Shown: positions 4,851 to 12,433 of the stretch, piece after piece | How the letters are laid out: the number at the start of each line of letters is the position of its first letter | Numbering within the stretch: position 1 is the stretch's first letter | Origin: DASRPD01 sp035646535 | GTDB lineage: Bacteria > Actinomycetota > Acidimicrobiia > IMCC26256 > JANYLB01 | Assembly: GCA_035646535.1 (NCBI GenBank) | Contig: DASRPD010000001.1 | Location: 1-12,433, forward strand | Direction: 5' to 3' | Length of the DNA stretch: 12,433 nucleotides | The notes under the pieces: generated by a model | What the model was told of the DNA's origin: nothing | The model's database searches: none | The model's input: only the letters and a program-made list of their open reading frames with translations | Program-made: the position numbers and the translations under genes

Positions 4851-6398
4851 ATGACCTGGCCCGCCTGGCCCGGTGATCCCTCCGAAGTCGGCTCCACCCT
4901 CCCGACCGGCACGGCACGACCGACGCGCCGGCGGCTCGGTCTGGCCATCGCCGCGGTCGCGATCGCGGCAGTCGTGATGGTGACGGTTGCGGGGCTCGGT
5001 GCGTTCCTTGTGTGGTCGGCGTTCAGCGGCGATGACGAATACCCGAGCGCGTGGGATCCCGCGGTTGGCCGCCTGGTGCCCGAGGTGGAAGAGCTGCGCG
5101 ACCTCTCGTTCAAGCACCCCGTCGGTGTGACCTTCCTCACCGACGCCGAGTTCCGCGAGTACGTCGCGGTCGACGAGGAGTTGGATCCCGCCTACCGGAA
5201 GTCCCTCCGAGAGGCCGAGTCCTTGCTGCGCACGGTCGGCCTCATCGGCGGTCCTGTCGACCTCCTCGCCGCGCTCGACACGTCGCAGCGGTCATCAGTG
5301 TTGGCCCTGTACGACTCCGAAGAAGAGAAGATCGTCGTGCGCGGCGAGCCGCCGCTCGACGTGTCCCAGCGTGTGACGCTCGTGCACGAGCTCGTCCACG
5401 TCCTCCAGGACCAGCACTTCGACATCGAGGCACTGGGCGAGCGCGTCGAGAAGAGCACGAGCGGATCCGAGGACGCGCTCGTCGCCCTCATCGAGGGTGA
5501 CGCGAGCCGGATCGAAGCCGAATACGTCGAAGGGCTCCCCGCGGCTCAGCGCCGGGCCTATGACGAGCAGGAGGAGTCCGAGATCGGGCGGGTCGACGAT
5601 GAGCTCGCCGACGTTCCTGCGGTGGTCACGACGCTGCTCGGCGCCCCGTACGCGTACGGGGCGTGGGTCGTCCAAGCCCTCGTGGCCGACGACGGCAACG
5701 AGGCCGTGGACCGGGCGTTGCGACGAGCGACGTTCACCCAGCAGATCTTCACCGACGCGCTCTCGGTGCTCGACCCGGCCGAGCCGGAACCTGTGCCCCG
5801 TGTCATCCGCGGGGAGGGCGAGCGGGCGATCGGAGAGGTCGAGAGCTTCGGTGCGTTCGACCTCTACCTCGTGCTGGCGAGCCGCATCGAGCCGAGTGAC
5901 GCGCTCGAGATCGCGCAGGGTTGGGCCGGCGGACGGGAGCGCATTGTCGGGGTCGACGGTGGTGCGTGCATGCTGGCCAACATCGTCGGCGTCGACGAGG
6001 ACGCGACCGATGCGATCCGCCAGGGGCTCGAGGCATGGGCCGGGGCGGGTCCGGAGGGTGTCGCGTCGGTGACCGACGTCGACGGGCTGGTCGGCCTGCG
6101 CGTGTGCGATCCCAACGAGGGCGATGCCGGAACCTCGCCGGACGCGGAGGTCGAACGGGCCGAGGTCGTGTTGGTGCTCTACGACTCGCTGCTGGTGAGC
6201 TCCTTCGCGGAGGCGACCGAGTTCGACGTCGACGTGTCGAACGCGAGCCTGGAGTGCATCTCCTTCTCCGTCGTGCGCGACCCGGGCGTCGCCGAGCTGA
6301 CCATGCAGCCCCAGGAGACGCTCACCGAGGAGGAGGTCGGCGAGGCGATCGACGAGGCCATCCCGGTTGCGCTCGAGGAGTGCGGCCTGTCCTTCTAG
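4851..6398 (+). CDS. Membrane-anchored putative zinc metalloprotease (HExxH)
   Basis: The 515-residue product has a short cytoplasmic N-terminus ending in RPTRRR and one membrane helix (about 29-57), with the rest predicted outside the membrane. The key motif is HELVH at 179-183 within TLVHELVHVLQDQHF, a zinc-binding HExxH site with the catalytic Glu at 180. A downstream EGDASRIEAEYV (215-226) offers a likely third ligand, Glu215, as in gluzincin-type peptidases. A later segment, GWAGGRERIVGVDGGACML (about 357-375), resembles a motif that follows HExxH domains in related uncharacterised exported proteins. Four cysteines (373, 419, 469, 511), all in the C-terminal half, could form two disulfides. 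No substrate is evident. The gene is divergent from rpsT, has a perfect ribosome binding site, and appears monocistronic with a hairpin 3 nt after its stop. Membrane topology and peptidase activity are predictions; a non-proteolytic role is possible. Confidence 0.75.
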   Translation: MTWPAWPGDPSEVGSTLPTGTARPTRRRLGLAIAAVAIAAVVMVTVAGLGAFLVWSAFSGDDEYPSAWDPAVGRLVPEVEELRDLSFKHPVGVTFLTDAEFREYVAVDEELDPAYRKSLREAESLLRTVGLIGGPVDLLAALDTSQRSSVLALYDSEEEKIVVRGEPPLDVSQRVTLVHELVHVLQDQHFDIEALGERVEKSTSGSEDALVALIEGDASRIEAEYVEGLPAAQRRAYDEQEESEIGRVDDELADVPAVVTTLLGAPYAYGAWVVQALVADDGNEAVDRALRRATFTQQIFTDALSVLDPAEPEPVPRVIRGEGERAIGEVESFGAFDLYLVLASRIEPSDALEIAQGWAGGRERIVGVDGGACMLANIVGVDEDATDAIRQGLEAWAGAGPEGVASVTDVDGLVGLRVCDPNEGDAGTSPDAEVERAEVVLVLYDSLLVSSFAEATEFDVDVSNASLECISFSVVRDPGVAELTMQPQETLTEEEVGEAIDEAIPVALEECGLSF

Positions 6399-6401
6399 TG
6401 T

Positions 6402-6420
6402 CCGAAGAAGTGGTCTTCGG
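6402..6420 (+). terminator. Hairpin directly after the metalloprotease gene
   Basis: CCGAAGA (6402-6408) pairs perfectly with TCTTCGG (6414-6420) around a 5-nt loop, starting 3 nt after the TAG stop. What follows is G-rich, not a U-tract. It is probably the transcript 3' end of the protease gene, and may also block transcripts from the IS remnant on the other strand. Confidence 0.5.
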
Positions 6421-6445
6421 GGTGGTCGGGTTCGGGTGGTTGGAG

Positions 6446-6840
6446 TTATCGATCGGGTGGCCGGTTCGGGGCGCGTTGATGCCGGGTCCAGGCAACAGGG
6501 GTTGCGGTGAGGGCGGCTCCGAGGGTGAAGAGCTTCTTGAGGTTGACCATCCCGGCGGTGCGCCGTAGTTGGAGGAGTGCTTTGTGTTCACCGCGGTAGC
6601 GGGCTTTGTCGGTGCCATGCACCCTGAGTTCGGCGAGTTTGCGTTCCGCGATCGATCGTCGTCGAAGCTTGCGGCGTGTCGATGGTCGGGCCTGTTCAGC
6701 ACGGGCGGCTTGGAATCGCGCTTCGTGGAACTTGAGGTCCACGACGCGCCCTCCGACACGGGTCGTGCATCGCGAGCGAAGTTGACACTCGCCGCAACGT
6801 TCGGTTCCGAACCGCCGGAGCACCTCCGGTGCGCCGGTAG
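6446..6840 (-). pseudogene. IS1182-family transposase, C-terminal fragment
   Basis: The minus-strand frame ending at 6446 encodes the C-terminal third of an IS1182-type DDE transposase. It has a CxxC-like cluster (ERCGECQLRSRCTT), then ARFQAARAEQARPSTRRKLRRR, then the helix IAERKLAELRVHGTDKARYRG containing the last acidic residue region, and finally a tail with RTAGMVNLKKL. Full IS1182 transposases are roughly 450-550 residues; only about 130 remain, with no start or N-terminal DDE half. The reading frame stays open into the neighbouring IS110 remnant upstream, so the fragment is fused to foreign sequence. It is non-functional. The family call rests on motif recognition. Confidence 0.75.
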
Positions 6841-6849
6841 TGCTCGTGG

Positions 6850-7175
6850 CGGGGAGCAACTGGTAGAGCTCTCGGGCGAAGTAGCGCTTGAGTCCGATGA
6901 AGCAGCGGATGATGTCTTCCTTGGAGAGCTCGTCTCCGGTGCGCTTCGCGAACTAGGCGATCGTCGGTTCGTGCCATCGCATGCGGACGATCACGGCGCG
7001 GTAGAGAGCGGCGTTGGCTTGTCGGTTCGCGCCGCGGTCCGGGCGGTGACGGCCGTTGGTCTTTGCCCGAGCCTGCGGCGATGGGACACACCCCACAGAG
7101 CTTCGCGGAGGCGGCTTTGTCGCGGACACGTTCGGCGTCCGCTCGGCGCCGGGAAGCTCAGGTCCAGCTGACAGT
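6850..7175 (-). pseudogene. IS110-family transposase, frameshifted and amber-interrupted C-terminal fragment
   Basis: Read on the minus strand, this is the C-terminal serine-containing domain of an IS110 transposase (DEDD type). One frame gives ERVRDKAASAKLCGVCPIAAGSGK, the usual '...FAALCGVSPIPASSGK' segment. At about 7061-7064 the frame shifts, and a second frame continues TNGRHRPDRGANRQANAAL then YRAVIVRMRWHEPTIA. An amber codon at 6955-6953 replaces the expected Tyr of 'AYFAKRT'. After it come FAKRTGDELSKEDIIRC and LKRYFARELYQLL, the normal IS110 end. The catalytic N-terminus is absent. With one frameshift, one stop and a missing N-terminus, the gene is dead. Upstream of about 7175 similarity fades. 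Confidence 0.75.
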
Positions 7176-7233
7176 CGGCGCTCGGAGGCGCCTACGTCGT
7201 CACGCCGCCGACCTGAAGCTGGGGCAGCGTCAG

Positions 7234-7245
7234 CGATGATCATCG
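7234..7245. repeat. 12-bp perfect palindrome upstream of the GT-C gene
   Basis: CGATGATCATCG reads the same on both strands and lies 106 bp before the GTG at 7352, in the otherwise empty stretch after the IS relic. It could be a regulator-binding site or part of the IS debris; nothing else in the sequence supports either. Confidence 0.3.
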
Positions 7246-7351
7246 TGATCCCTGGCGCTACAGTCGACACATAACGAGACATGCGGGGCGATCTGCACTG
7301 AAACAGCGGACTCTTCGGGACTCAGGCACTCCGACGGCCCCTGGATCCGAG

Positions 7352-9223
7352 GTGCCCAGGCGATCGCTGGTCCGGCCGCGGCGTGGCACGGCGTTGGTTG
7401 TCCTGCTTACTTTCGTCTCTCTGGCACCGGTCATCGTCGTCGTGGTGACCCGGGCCGGCCGCGACTATCTGCCGGTGGACGATCTTGCCGTGATCGACCT
7501 GCGGGTGCGCGACGTATTCACGCGCCTGACCCCCTTGGTCGGTCCGTTCAGCAAGGACTTCAGCCACCCGGGACCGCTGTTCTTCTGGGCGCTCGCGGTG
7601 CCGTCGTGGCTGGCTGGGAAGGCGGCGTGGGCGACGCTGGTCGGCTCGGCGCTGCTCATGGGGGTCGCCATCGCCGCGTCGGCCCGGGTCGCGTGGCGCG
7701 TCGGCGGCCTGACCGCGTTCCTGGTCGCGATGGGCGCGCTGATGCTCGGGCTCGAGAACGGAGCTCTGTTCTTCCAGCCGTGGAATCCCTACGCGGCGAT
7801 TCCCTTCTTCACGCTGTACGTCCTGCTCGCTTGGTCGGTCCTGCTACATCGCTGGTGGAACATTGTGTGGCTCGCCGTCGTCGGCACGTTCCTGGTCCAG
7901 ACCCACGTCGGCTACCTCGTGATCGTGGTCGGCCTTCTCGTGGTTGTCGCGGGCGTGGTCGGGCGTGAGTGCTTGCGGACCACCGAGCTCGTCCGGCAGT
8001 TGGTCCGGCCGTGCATCGCGGGACTCGTCATGCTCATCATCTTGTGGACGCCGCCGATCATCCAGCAGGTCACCGAACCGAGCGGGAACCTCTCCGCGAC
8101 GGCCGATTACGTGCGCGACACGAGCGATGCGAGTATCGGCATGAGTCAGGGCCTCGGCCTCTTCGCGGCCGGCTTCCGATGGCGCCCGCCCTGGTTGGGC
8201 GGATCCGAGGCCCAGACCTTCCTCCACGAGGTCCTACCCGTGAGCCTGTGGTGGCTCGTGATCCCGGTGGTTCTGCTGGGCGCAGCCTGGCTCGCGCAGC
8301 GACATCCGCCGCGGACGCCGTGGGGCGCGGGTCCGGTCGATCCCGAGCGGCCGCTGCTGATCGTCGTCAGCTCGACGACCGTGCTCGGTGCCATTGCGCT
8401 GGCGCAGATTCGGCCACGGGTTGACGCATACCTCATGCTCTGGCGCTGGCCACTGGCCGCACTTCTCGTGGTCACCTCGGTGCTGGTGGTGATCCGTCGC
8501 CTCACCATCGGTCGCTGGCTGCTACGCGGCGGTGGCGTCCTGATGGCCGCGCTCATCGTCACGCACTCGATTCAGCTCGCGGTTGACGTCGCGAGCGCAC
8601 CAAGGAACCGCGTGGCCGCGACCGAGCCGATGGCGCGAGCAATCCTTGATCAGTTGTCGGCCGACGAGATTCCAGACAACGCCTTCTTCATTGAATCAGC
8701 GAACAGTCCCGTCCCTGGCGTGTTCGACGCGATCGTCGACGACCTCGACCGACACGGCGCCCCCGTGCGGCTCGCCGCAAGCGGCCGCTTCAAGTGGGGT
8801 GATCGTGTCACCACCCTCGACGAGGTCGACACCGCCTGGTTCGTGTCGACCTCCGGTGCACTGAACGGTCAGATCGCCCAGATGGACTCGGCCACCGTCA
8901 TCGCCGAGACGTCGCCGCTACCCGCCCAACTCGAAACCGAGCTCGCTCACCTCCAAGCCGAGGTGTGGGACCGACTCGACGGGGCCAACCCGCGCTCAGC
9001 GGCGAGGGTCCGGGAAGTGCTCGACAGCTCGTTCCCGGAGTTCACCGTCGCGGACGAGGGCATCGATCTCGGACCCGAGTTCAGAGCACAGGTCGCTCGC
9101 ATCGCCGCCTTGAACACCCGGGTCAAACACTCGGGTGGATGCCGATGCTCGGTGATCGCGGTCTCGCCCGAGGATGCCAGCCAGTGGCGCAAGGGTCGCG
9201 CAAGCGCTCCCGAGCCGGGCTGA
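7352..9223 (+). CDS. Polytopic membrane protein, GT-C glycosyltransferase-like
   Basis: The 623-residue product starts with a basic cytoplasmic end (MPRRSLVRPRRG) and a membrane helix (12-34). A short outer loop rich in acids follows (PVDDLAVIDLRVRDVF, 41-56), then SHPGPLFFW (71-79). About ten hydrophobic segments continue to residue 410. The loop acids, the HPGPL motif, WNPYAAIPFF (144-153) and QTHVGY (183-188) together resemble uncharacterised actinobacterial GT-C-fold membrane proteins, which use polyprenyl-phosphate sugars to glycosylate envelope polymers or proteins. The C-terminal 200 residues are a soluble, probably extracytoplasmic domain, with a Cys pair near the end (GGCRCS, 595-600). 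The start is GTG at 7352 with no strong Shine-Dalgarno, so it is the least certain element. The gene sits beside the IS relic and between genes that are usually neighbours (rpsT, lepA), so acquisition by insertion is possible. Donor, acceptor and activity are unknown. Confidence 0.65.
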   Translation: MPRRSLVRPRRGTALVVLLTFVSLAPVIVVVVTRAGRDYLPVDDLAVIDLRVRDVFTRLTPLVGPFSKDFSHPGPLFFWALAVPSWLAGKAAWATLVGSALLMGVAIAASARVAWRVGGLTAFLVAMGALMLGLENGALFFQPWNPYAAIPFFTLYVLLAWSVLLHRWWNIVWLAVVGTFLVQTHVGYLVIVVGLLVVVAGVVGRECLRTTELVRQLVRPCIAGLVMLIILWTPPIIQQVTEPSGNLSATADYVRDTSDASIGMSQGLGLFAAGFRWRPPWLGGSEAQTFLHEVLPVSLWWLVIPVVLLGAAWLAQRHPPRTPWGAGPVDPERPLLIVVSSTTVLGAIALAQIRPRVDAYLMLWRWPLAALLVVTSVLVVIRRLTIGRWLLRGGGVLMAALIVTHSIQLAVDVASAPRNRVAATEPMARAILDQLSADEIPDNAFFIESANSPVPGVFDAIVDDLDRHGAPVRLAASGRFKWGDRVTTLDEVDTAWFVSTSGALNGQIAQMDSATVIAETSPLPAQLETELAHLQAEVWDRLDGANPRSAARVREVLDSSFPEFTVADEGIDLGPEFRAQVARIAALNTRVKHSGGCRCSVIAVSPEDASQWRKGRASAPEPG

Positions 9224-9363
9224 CCGCACCTCGCGCGACCGACGAGCGGGCGACGAGCCCCCACGACGCGGTCGAGCGCGTCGAAGCCGCCCTAACCTGT
9301 ACGTTTCAGTATCGGTCTTGGGTTGGGAGCCGCGTATCCGCGAAGAAGCCCTTCTGGCGGTGG

Positions 9364-9368
9364 GGAGG
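9364..9368 (+). promoter_or_regulatory. Ribosome binding site deciding the lepA start
   Basis: GGAGG lies 5 nt before the ATG at 9374. The longer open frame from 9323 would add 17 residues with no counterpart in LepA, so 9374 is the start. Confidence 0.8.
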
Positions 9369-9373
9369 CGAGA

Positions 9374-11167
9374 ATGAGCGCTGTGACCCCGCTGGAAGAG
9401 CTCCGCTGCATCTCGATCATCGCCCACATCGATCACGGGAAGTCGACGCTGGCCGATCGACTCCTCGAGCTCACCGGTGCGGTCGACCCGAGGGACATGC
9501 GGGCACAATTCCTCGATTCGATGGAGCTCGAACGCGAACGCGGCATCACGATCAAGGCCCAGAACGTCCGCATCCGCTGGCGAGACCATGTCGTCAACCT
9601 CATCGACACTCCCGGGCACGTCGATTTCGGCTACGAGGTGTCACGCAGCCTCGCCGCCTGCGAGGGCGTCGTGCTGCTGGTCGACGCGAGTCAGGGCATC
9701 GAGGCGCAGACGCTGGCGAACTGCTACCTGGCGATGGAGAACGACCTGACGATCGTCGCCGCGCTGAACAAGATCGACCTACCCGCCGCCGAGCCGGAAC
9801 GCGTCGCCGAAGAGATCGAACGGGTGCTCGGCATCCCTGCCGATGAGATCCTGCACATCTCCGCGAAGACCGGGGAAGGTGTCGCCGACCTCCTCGACGC
9901 GGTCGTCGCCCGCGTGCCGGCTCCGACCGGCGACATCGACGCGCCACTCCAGGCCCTCATCTTCGACTCGTACTACGACGCCTACCGCGGTGTCGTCAGT
10001 GCCGTGCGGGTCTTCAACGGGTCGCTCGAATCGGGCGCCCGTCTGCGGTACGTGCAGGCCGGGGGCACCCACGACGCCGAGGAGGTCGGCGTCCGGCTCC
10101 CGGCGGAAACCCCCGTCCCGATGCTCGGGCCGGGTGAGGTCGGCTACCTCGTCGCGGGGATCAAGGCCGTGGGCCAGGCGCGTGTGGGCGAGACCGTGAC
10201 GACCGCGGCGGCACCCGCAGAGGCACTCGCGGGCTACGCGGACCCGCGGCCGATGGTCTTCTGCGGCTTGTACCCGGTGGTGGGTGATGAGTACGCCGAC
10301 CTGCGGGAGGCACTCGAGCGCTTGCGTCTCAACGACTCGAGCTTCACCTACGAGCCCGAGACATCGGCCGCGCTCGGGTTCGGGTTCCGCTGCGGATTCC
10401 TCGGCCTGTTGCACATGGAGATCGTGCGGGAGCGGTTGGAACGGGAGTACGACCTCTCCCTCGTTGCGACCGCACCCAACGTGGAGTATCTCGCCCACCT
10501 CACCGACGGTCGCACCGAGGTCGTGGACAATCCGTCGGCCATGCCGTCATCGAACGAGATCGAGGTCATCGAAGAGCCCTACGTCCACGTCACGGTCCTC
10601 ACCCCGAGCGACTACGTCGGCACCGTGATGGAGCTGGCCCAGGGTCGTCGCGGCGAGATGAAGAAGATGGAGTACCTGTCCGAAGAACGAGTGGAGCTCG
10701 TGTACGACCTCCCGTTGGCCGAGATCGTCACGGACTTCTTCGATCAGCTGAAGTCCCGAACCCGCGGCTACGCCAGCCTGGACTACGAGCCCGCGGGCAG
10801 TCGCGCCTCGGAGCTGTCCAAGGTCGACGTCTTGTTGAACAGCGTGGCGGTCGACGCGTTCTCTGCGGTCGTTCACCGCGACAAGGCCTACGACTACGGC
10901 CGCCGGATGGTCGACAAGCTGCGCGAGCTGATCCCTCGCCAGCTGTTCGATGTGCCGATCCAGGCGGCGATCGGGAGCCGGATCATCGCCCGGGAGACGG
11001 TCAAGGCGAAGCGCAAGGACGTGCTGGCCAAGTGCTACGGCGGCGACGTCTCCCGGAAGCGGAAGCTCCTCGAACGCCAGAAGGAGGGCAAGCGGCGAAT
11101 GAAGCAGATCGGCCGGGTCGAAGTACCCCAGGAAGCCTTCATCGCCGCGCTCCGCCTCGACGAGTGA
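9374..11167 (+). CDS. lepA: Elongation factor 4 (LepA), ribosome back-translocation GTPase
   Basis: This is a full-length LepA/EF4 of 597 residues, the usual size. It is a GTPase that acts on stalled or mis-translocated ribosomes and in translation initiation or assembly. All G motifs are intact: AHIDHGKST (17-25), ERGIT (55-59), DTPGH (78-82), NKID (132-135) and SAK (163-165). EF-G-like domains II, III and V follow, including FRCGFLGLLHMEI and GSRIIARETVKAKRKDVLAK. The LepA-specific C-terminal domain ends KQIGRVEVPQEAFIAALRL. The 150-bp gap before it holds a weak -10-like TAACCT at 9293-9298 and is otherwise featureless, so it probably has its own promoter. In actinobacteria lepA commonly follows rpsT closely; here the protease, IS relic and GT-C gene lie between. 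It is convergent with the downstream acyl-CoA dehydrogenase. Confidence 0.98.
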   Translation: MSAVTPLEELRCISIIAHIDHGKSTLADRLLELTGAVDPRDMRAQFLDSMELERERGITIKAQNVRIRWRDHVVNLIDTPGHVDFGYEVSRSLAACEGVVLLVDASQGIEAQTLANCYLAMENDLTIVAALNKIDLPAAEPERVAEEIERVLGIPADEILHISAKTGEGVADLLDAVVARVPAPTGDIDAPLQALIFDSYYDAYRGVVSAVRVFNGSLESGARLRYVQAGGTHDAEEVGVRLPAETPVPMLGPGEVGYLVAGIKAVGQARVGETVTTAAAPAEALAGYADPRPMVFCGLYPVVGDEYADLREALERLRLNDSSFTYEPETSAALGFGFRCGFLGLLHMEIVRERLEREYDLSLVATAPNVEYLAHLTDGRTEVVDNPSAMPSSNEIEVIEEPYVHVTVLTPSDYVGTVMELAQGRRGEMKKMEYLSEERVELVYDLPLAEIVTDFFDQLKSRTRGYASLDYEPAGSRASELSKVDVLLNSVAVDAFSAVVHRDKAYDYGRRMVDKLRELIPRQLFDVPIQAAIGSRIIARETVKAKRKDVLAKCYGGDVSRKRKLLERQKEGKRRMKQIGRVEVPQEAFIAALRLDE

Positions 11168-11170
11168 CCG

Positions 11171-11202
11171 TGGTGACCGGCCGGCGACGGTCCCGGCCAC
11201 CA
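11171..11202. terminator. Hairpin between convergent lepA and acyl-CoA dehydrogenase genes
   Basis: A 10-bp stem with one A-C mismatch, TGGTGACCGG (11171-11180) with CCGGCCACCA (11193-11202), and a 12-nt loop fills most of the 54-bp gap. It starts 3 nt after the lepA stop. Its place between two converging genes suggests a bidirectional terminator, although there is no U-tract on either side. Confidence 0.5.
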
Positions 11203-11221
11203 GGGTCGGCCGTCGGTCGCG

Positions 11222-12388
<1,167 letters not shown>

Positions 12389-12433
12389 GGGGCCAAGCTA
12401 TGGGAGGAGCGGCGAGACGGTCATCCCACCATG

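Larger units (their letters stand above)
6446..7175 (-). mobile_element. Composite relic of two insertion sequences (IS110-type and IS1182-type)
   Basis: The interval between the protease and the GT-C gene holds C-terminal pieces of two unrelated transposases, both on the minus strand and joined head to tail. The upstream piece is IS110-like (about 7175-6850) and the downstream piece IS1182-like (about 6840-6446). Neither has its N-terminal catalytic half, and I could not find terminal inverted repeats or target duplications. The region is a dead scar of at least two insertion events plus deletion. The outer boundaries are approximate; the flanks 6421-6445 and 7176-7351 carry no gene that I can support. 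Confidence 0.75.

Noticed and set aside
6419..6443. G-rich run resembling a G-quadruplex after the metalloprotease gene
   Set aside because: Only three GGG runs lie within short loops; the next run is too far away. The composition is not exceptional for this high-GC DNA.
6569..7171. Plus-strand open frame of 200 codons across the IS relic
   Set aside because: The opposite strand carries recognisable transposase motifs. This frame has none and is an antisense shadow.
8965..9846. Plus-strand 293-codon open frame spanning the end of the GT-C gene and start of lepA
   Set aside because: It is in a different frame from both recognised genes, is Arg-rich and low in complexity, and lacks any motif.

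Overview
The window is high-GC DNA with short intergenic gaps, GTG starts alongside ATG starts, and operon-style overlaps. Gene content is leuS (3' end), comEA, comEC, a dihydropteroate-synthase-like gene, holA, rpsT and lepA, followed by a FadE-type acyl-CoA dehydrogenase. The order leuS-comEA-comEC-holA-rpsT-lepA is the one I associate with actinobacterial chromosomes. The diverged protein sequences fit a deep actinobacterial lineage such as Acidimicrobiia, but that placement is inference and was not tested by a search.

Layout. Bases 1-188 are the end of leuS, followed by a hairpin. Bases 299-4469 hold a tightly packed plus-strand block: comEA (DNA receptor), comEC (DNA channel, here without the usual C-terminal metallo-beta-lactamase domain), a DHPS-fold gene that seems to have lost its catalytic residues and carries an in-frame 18-nt tandem repeat, and holA (DNA polymerase III delta). 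rpsT lies convergently on the minus strand, and its 3' end overlaps the 3' end of holA by 32 bp. From 4851 to 6398 a divergent plus-strand gene encodes a membrane-anchored HExxH zinc-metalloprotease-like protein with a strong ribosome binding site and a hairpin just before it.

Bases 6399-7351 contain no intact gene. They hold a minus-strand graveyard of two unrelated transposases: a frameshifted, amber-interrupted IS110-family C-terminus that runs in frame into an IS1182-type C-terminus. Next come a large GT-C-like polytopic membrane protein (7352-9223), lepA (elongation factor 4, 9374-11167) and, convergent to it across a hairpin, an acyl-CoA dehydrogenase (11222-12388, minus strand).

Functionally the window joins core translation and replication genes (leuS, holA, rpsT, lepA) to a DNA-uptake pair (comEA/comEC). 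A more variable segment between rpsT and lepA holds the protease, the IS scar and the GT-C protein and looks like an insertion into an otherwise conserved order. The most unusual items are the apparent DHPS pseudoenzyme with its repeat insertion, the ComEC lacking its nuclease-like domain, the metalloprotease of unknown role, and the chimeric transposase relic. I saw no CRISPR array, tRNA, rRNA, phage module or obvious defence system.
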